NCBI GenBank assembly: GCA_016281165.1
Contig: JAEEIC010000024.1
Location: forward strand, 1 to 7,886
Length of the DNA stretch: 7,886 nt
Direction: 5' to 3'
From: Bacillota bacterium
GTDB lineage: Bacteria > Bacillota > Clostridia > Peptostreptococcales > Anaerovoracaceae
In this document: positions 1 to 5,100 of the stretch, one piece after another
Numbering within the stretch: position 1 is the stretch's first letter
How the letters are laid out: every line of letters begins with the position of its first letter
Made by a program: the position numbers and the translations under genes
The notes under the pieces: model-generated
What the model was told of the DNA's origin: nothing
What the model saw: only the letters and a program-made list of their open reading frames with translations
Databases searched by the model: none

Positions 1-1986
1 GGCGAGAGGCCTGAGGCCCCTCATGCGGCAGCTGTGCTTGAGGCAGTCGGCCAGCACCCAGCCTATCATGGCGATGAAGGCCAGGAGCGAGATCCCGCCG
101 GTGTTGACCGCGGTCTGCATGTACATGTTGTGAGGCTTGTCAACTATGACGTTTATATTTCTCAGGAAGGAGTATTTCCCTGCATAATCTTCCTGGGGGA
201 AAACAAAGCTGTAGGTATCAGGCCCAGATCCGAGCATGATCCTGGACTTGAGCAAAGGCAAGGTACGTGACCAGATGTAACCTCTGCCGCTGCCGAAGCG
301 GTAATTGCCCTCAAAGCCGATGCTCTCTATGGGCCCGATGATGACTTCCTTGGGGACCTTCGCGGTCGAGACCGGGGTCACGTACTTGAAGTGATGCTCC
401 GCGGCGTCGTAATGGAAGCGCCAGGTGGTCTTGTAGGTCACGCAGATCAGGTAGAGCTCGTCATCCCTGATCTCGTAGCCAACCTTGACATAATCATGGT
501 AGCGGGTATCACGAAGGCTGTAATAGCCCGGATCCTTTTTCAAGCTGACAATCTCTATGGGATCGCTCTCGTTGTCGTAGAAGGAGAAGCCGTCCGCGTC
601 GAGCATGACGGCAAGAGTATTGCCGTTTATCCTCATAGTTATGTAATTCTCGCCAGTAATGACCCGATCGATGGTACTCCTGCGGCTCCCGGCTGTCTTA
701 CTGAATTTTGTGGCATATGTATCCTTTTTCACTAGTTCCACATCTGCGGCGCTGACGGTGCCCACGATCATCTCGTTCAGTTCTCCCGCCTCGGCGAAGA
801 GCCTCTTCACCTCGGGGAGCCACCTCTTCTGCATGGCCGTCATCACACAGGCCGCGACCAGGATCACGCACAGTAGAGGTACGGCCCAGCGGACGAGCTT
901 CTTCCTGAATACTATAAGGCCGAGGACAAGGATGGCCGCCAGGCCGAAGTAGCCGCTGGCGGAATTGGCGCCGAAGAAGCAGTAAAGGCTGATGCCGAAG
1001 ATGCCCAGAGCCAGCAGGCCCTTGACCGCGCGGGGAAGGACCTTCCCGTCCTTTTCGAAGGCCCTGAGGAAGAGCATGGCGAAGACGGGCAGCACCAGGC
1101 AAAGGTAGAAGGGCACGTAGTTGATGTTGTATACGGTCTCGTAGACCTGGCCGCTGTTGAACCTGAAGGAGTACATGGAATCTCCCTCTATGAACAGCTT
1201 GTCTATGACGGTCCAGCTGGTGACTCCGTCGCCGTAGTCGACGAGGGGAGTTATGAGCTTCTGGCCCGTGACGGTCTTGAAGAAGTCGTGCCCGGTCGCC
1301 TGGCCCGCGCCGAGCAGCCCCAGGAGCAGCAGCGATACGCCCAGGGGCCAGAGCATGATCTTAAGATCTCTCTCGCTTCTGACGTAGGTCGTGATGAAGA
1401 CGAGCATGATCAGGTAGCAGAGCATCGGGAGCGTCCCCTCGAAGCGGTCCATGGTGCCCAGCCAGGAGATGTCCCTGAAATCGGAAAAGAGATAAGAGAG
1501 GAACGCCGCGGCCGCGAAGACCGCCACGGGGATGTAGAAGCGCGACCACTTTAAACGCGCCCCGCCGAAGGCTATCGCCCTCACCAGCACCACGGCCAGG
1601 GCCGTAACGGCGCAGAAAACGATGAGGACCATCTTGCCGTAGCTGAAGGTATCGTAGAGCACGGAGTCGTCGGCGACCGCGCTCCAGAAGAACCTGCCCA
1701 TGGGCCTGGTGACCTCGTAGGTCCTGACCAGCATGATGACGAAGGAGCAGAAGATCACGGCCGGGATAAGGGCGAGGACGGAGCCTATGCCGCCCAGCAC
1801 GCCCGCTGTTCCCGCGGGCAGGGCATTGGCCGGCTTCGCCGCGGCCCGCTTTGCCTTCGCTTCCTTTTTCCTCTCCTTCGCGCCGTCCTTCGCGTTTTGC
1901 GCGGGTCTTTCGGCCTGTACGCCCTTCTCATCAAGGCTCAGGATATCCTCCGCTCTGCTTTCTTTATCTTTACGGTCGCCTGCCAT
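1..1986 (-). CDS. O-antigen ligase/polymerase (Wzy_C) family membrane protein, 3'-truncated by the window edge
   Basis: Translating the minus strand from ATG 1986 gives 662 codons with no stop before the left edge. Residues 1-56 are charged and Lys/Ala-rich, likely cytoplasmic. Hydrophobic segments lie near 63-87, 118-137, 150-166, 185-202, 210-226, 289-307, 323-338, 344-360, 365-382 and 630-645. WLGTMDRFEGT (175-185) resembles the conserved loop seen in these proteins. About 384-565 is a soluble, beta-rich insert. It is followed by the Wzy_C-like signature: GRGYIWSRTLPLL (567-579), LGSGPDTY (585-592), and KPHNMY then GG (617-631). Members polymerise or ligate lipid-linked glycans on the outer face of the membrane. 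In a Gram-positive the product is likely capsule, wall polysaccharide or a glycosylated protein; which one cannot be told here. It has its own promoter downstream of the surface-protein terminator. Family call strong, substrate unknown. Confidence 0.86.
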   Translation of the reverse strand, partial: MAGDRKDKESRAEDILSLDEKGVQAERPAQNAKDGAKERKKEAKAKRAAAKPANALPAGTAGVLGGIGSVLALIPAVIFCSFVIMLVRTYEVTRPMGRFFWSAVADDSVLYDTFSYGKMVLIVFCAVTALAVVLVRAIAFGGARLKWSRFYIPVAVFAAAAFLSYLFSDFRDISWLGTMDRFEGTLPMLCYLIMLVFITTYVRSERDLKIMLWPLGVSLLLLGLLGAGQATGHDFFKTVTGQKLITPLVDYGDGVTSWTVIDKLFIEGDSMYSFRFNSGQVYETVYNINYVPFYLCLVLPVFAMLFLRAFEKDGKVLPRAVKGLLALGIFGISLYCFFGANSASGYFGLAAILVLGLIVFRKKLVRWAVPLLCVILVAACVMTAMQKRWLPEVKRLFAEAGELNEMIVGTVSAADVELVKKDTYATKFSKTAGSRRSTIDRVITGENYITMRINGNTLAVMLDADGFSFYDNESDPIEIVSLKKDPGYYSLRDTRYHDYVKVGYEIRDDELYLICVTYKTTWRFHYDAAEHHFKYVTPVSTAKVPKEVIIGPIESIGFEGNYRFGSGRGYIWSRTLPLLKSRIMLGSGPDTYSFVFPQEDYAGKYSFLRNINVIVDKPHNMYMQTAVNTGGISLLAFIAMIGWVLADCLKHSCRMRGLRPLA

Positions 1987-1992
1987 CTGGCT

Positions 1993-1998
1993 CTCCTT
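1993..1998 (-). promoter_or_regulatory. Ribosome binding site AAGGAG that decides the start at 1986
   Basis: AAGGAG lies 6 nt upstream of the ATG at 1986-1984, preceded by a run of A. Two further in-frame ATGs exist upstream, at 2010 and 2049. The first has only a weak, too-close GGAAG; the second lies almost at the predicted transcript start and has no ribosome binding site. The 1986 start is therefore preferred. Confidence 0.85.
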
Positions 1999-2058
1999 TT
2001 TTACGCTCATCTTCCGCGCTGCCGGCTCTCGCCCGCCGCGCACAGTCATAGATAATAT

Positions 2059-2087
2059 ATTATATAGTCCGCGGGGCGAAAGGTCAA
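2059..2087 (-). promoter_or_regulatory. Sigma-70/sigma-A type promoter of the Wzy_C-family gene
   Basis: On the minus strand, TTGACC (2087-2082) and a perfect TATAAT (2064-2059) are separated by exactly 17 nt. Transcription should start near 2052, giving a leader of roughly 65 nt before the chosen ATG at 1986. The AT-rich -10 region contrasts sharply with the GC-rich surroundings. The -35 box begins only 6 nt beyond the stem of the upstream gene's terminator, so it overlaps the terminator's tail region. Confidence 0.87.
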
Positions 2088-2089
2088 TC

Positions 2090-2125
2090 AAAAGGATCCC
2101 GGCCTGTGCTTCCAGGCCGGGATCC
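2090..2125 (-). terminator. Rho-independent terminator of the surface-protein gene
   Basis: A perfect 13-bp GC-rich stem, arms 2094-2106 and 2113-2125 (GGATCCCGGCCTG and its complement), closes a 6-nt loop. On the minus strand it is followed by TTTTGATTG, a short U-tract, and begins 28 nt after the TAA stop. It ends transcription of the surface-protein gene. The plus-strand side has only a diffuse T-rich stretch (about 2131-2147), so activity in that direction is unlikely to matter; no plus-strand gene is seen. Confidence 0.9.
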
Positions 2126-2153
2126 CTGTCCCTTTAGTTTTGCTTTTCAGGTC

Positions 2154-5100
2154 TTACTGTTTTTTCTCCCGGCGTCTGAGCAGGAGAGCCGCGGCGATCA
2201 GTATGACGCCCGCGAGCGCGGTGTATACGGTCTTCAGCCAATCGGCGCCTGTCTGAGGCAGGACGGCGAGAGGCACATCGGGCTCATCGATGACTTCAGG
2301 AGGCATGTCCGGAGCATCGGGCCCCGCGAGAGGCACATCGGGCTCGCCGATGACTTCGGGAGGCTCGGGAGCAGGTCCCGGGGCAGGCTCCGGAGTCGGA
2401 GTCGGGGTCGGGGTCGGAGCCGGTGTGGGCTCGTCGTCGTCCCCGCCGGCGGGAGGAGTATAGACCTTGTGCGAGTTGGTCACGGTGAAGCCGGCGGCCG
2501 CGTCGCCCGTTACATTGGCGAAGTAGCCCTCGGGAGCCTCCTCGGCGACCGAGTAGACGATCTTCTTGCCGTCCTTGTTGACTTCGAGTCCTTCAAAGAC
2601 GCCCTTCCAGCCGTTCTTTCCGCTCAGGGCGAGGGTCTTTCCGGTCTTTTCGCCGTCCGCGAGCAGCTCGACGGTGATCTCGTCCGGACGGAGCCTGTCC
2701 TTATCGTTCTTATCGTCCCAGACCTTATTGACGGGAACGTCTATGGTCAGGGCCTTGTGGGTATTGGTCACGGTGAAGCCCGTCTCGGCGCCGCCCGTTA
2801 CCTCAGAGGTATAGCCCTTGACGCTGAGCTCGGAGACGCTGTATTCGATCTCCCTGCCGTTGTCATAGACGGGCAGATCCTCGAAGACTGCCTTCCAGCC
2901 GTTCTCCCCGCTGAGGGTCACGGCGTTTCCGGCCTTCTCTCCGTTTGCCAGGAGCTCGACGGTGATGTTCTTCGGGCGGATGCCGTCCTTATCGTCATCG
3001 TCGTTCCAGACCTTTTCGACGGGGATGTCCACTGTCTCGATCTTGTGAGTATTGGTCACTGTCAGGCGCGTGGTCGTCTCACCGATCCTGACCGACTTGC
3101 CGATCTCGGTGGTGTAGCCTTCGACGCTCAGCTCGGCTACGGAGTATTCGATCTCCGTGCCGTGATCTCTGAACTCGTCCAGACCCTCGAAAACGTGGGT
3201 CCATTCGTTGGCTTCGCTGAGCTCGGCGGTGAGTTCGGTCTTCTCGCCGTCCTTCAGCAGGACGACGGTGACGCTGCCCGCCCTCTTGCCGTCCTTGTTG
3301 TCGTCGTCGTCCCAGACCTTGGTCACTTCGACGTTGATCTTGCTGGGCTTATAGAAGTTCTTGACGGTGACGAGCTTGATATTGACGCCGTTCTCCTCGT
3401 ACTCGGTCTCGTATACGGCCTTGCCCTCGTTGTCGGCGTTGTACTCATCGACGTCCTCTTCCTTCACGGTGTAGACGAAGCGCTGTCCTTCTTCATCGTA
3501 TTCGGGAAGATCCTCGAAGGTATAGGTCCAGGAACCGTCCTCGGCCGCCTCGACCGTGGCGGTCTTTTCCTCCTTGCCGTTGGCGAGGAGCTTTACGGTG
3601 ATGCTGTCGGGACGCTTTCCGTCCTGGTCCTCGGCGTCGTTCCAGATCTTGGCGACGGGGACCTCGACGGTCTTGACCTTGTTCACGAAATCGGCGTTCG
3701 ACTCCTTTTCGGCGTCGATCGTGCCTTCCGCTTCCTCGGTCTCGGTCTCGTAGCCGGTCCTGGGAGTCTCTGCGACCTTCCAGGTGAGGCCTGCCGGGAT
3801 GCCGGTGATGACGGCCTTCTCGCCGTCCTTGAGCTTGACGGTGGCGACGCCGCCCGTGAACTCAGCGTCCCCGTAGGTGCCGCTCACGCTCTCGGCCTTG
3901 AGCTTCAGGACCTTGGTGCCGTCGGCGTTCTCGGTGACGCTTCCGGCCTCTTCCTTGGTGTCCAGATCGGTGTAGGCGGGCTTGGTCTCGGCTTCGCCGG
4001 ATCCGCCCTCATCGCCGCCCTCGGCGGGAGCTTCGTTTCCGCCCTCCGCGGGAGCTTCGTTCTGTCCGCCGTTCTCCCCGGCGTCTTCCGCCTCAGCGGG
4101 AGCGGCCTCGGGATCGGTCTGATCCTCGACGGGGATCTCGGCGTCCGGGGTATAGGTGTATTCAGCCTCGCCGCTCAGGGTGATGGTGAATACGAATTCG
4201 TGATCGGCGGTCTTGGGCCCTTCGACGGTCTTGGTGATGACCAGGTCTCCCGCCGGGCTGTTGATGACGCCCAGGTCCTCGGCCACGGGCACGACGGTCT
4301 CTTCGGTCACGGCCTTGAAGAAGCGGTAGTGACCCGACCAGTCGACGTTGTCGGTGGCGCCGAAGGTGGCGTCTCCGTTGAGCAGCAGGTACTGCTCCGG
4401 ATCGGGGACCAGTTCCCCGGCCCAGTTGCCCCAGAGCTGGACGCCGCTGATCTTCGCGGTATCTCCGCTGTCATCGGGCGTGATGAAGAGCTCGGACTGA
4501 TAGTTGTTCTGCTCGTCCTGGTTCCAGCCGTTCTGGACGCTCATCACATAGGTGTAGGTGTGCCACCAGCCGTTGGCCCCTCTCAGAGTGAGGTTCTTTC
4601 CGTTGTTGGAGATGATCCAGCGTTCGGGAGCGCCTGTTTCTTCGTCAGCCTCGAGCTTTTGGAAGGTGAACCTGGCGTTGGCGGGGACCGGCATGTCGAT
4701 CACGGTATCCCAGCTGTTGCCGTCGGTATCGGTCACGTTCCGGCTTATGATATCAGCGTTCCTGAACGAGAGCGCGTCGCTGCCGGCGCGTAGCAGTATG
4801 TCCGCGTCGCCGTCGGTCCAGTTGTTGGAGACGAGGGCGTAGACTCCGCCGTCCTCAAGGCCTTCGGGGCCGGCCTCGACCCAGAGAGTCCTGCTGACTA
4901 TCAGCTTGCCGCCGGTGGTGTAGGAAGGATTGTAGCCTTCGGGAGGCACTTCCTCGACGGTGTATTTGATGGGGAAGAGAGTGTCCGCGGTCTCGTCGTT
5001 CTCGTTGGAGTAACGGGGCAGGCGGGTGAACTGGTAGGTCCAGTCATTGTCCGCGGAGAGCTTGGCGGTGACTTCCTTTCCGCCCTCCATGTAAGGTTCG

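Noticed and set aside
391..1102. Short open frames on both strands (391-735, 659-952 plus; 698-1102 minus)
   Set aside because: They lie in other frames of the continuous Wzy_C-family gene, which is open across the whole stretch and has a clear family signature; their Arg/Pro-rich translations look like off-frame sequence.
2047..2049. Upstream in-frame ATG giving a longer Wzy_C protein
   Set aside because: It lies about at the predicted transcription start and lacks a ribosome binding site, whereas the ATG at 1986 has AAGGAG at 6 nt.
2052..2063. 12-bp perfect palindrome ATAATATATTAT as an operator
   Set aside because: It overlaps the -10 box and is simple AT-rich sequence; chance symmetry is likely without a second copy or a known regulator.
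2106..4793. Long open frame of about 895 codons on the plus strand
   Set aside because: It is antisense to the Cna_B, pilin-like and linker modules and starts inside the terminator. Its composition (many Leu, Gly, Asp, Val) mirrors the repeats beneath it, as expected from strong G/C third-position bias. It has no convincing domain or ribosome binding site.
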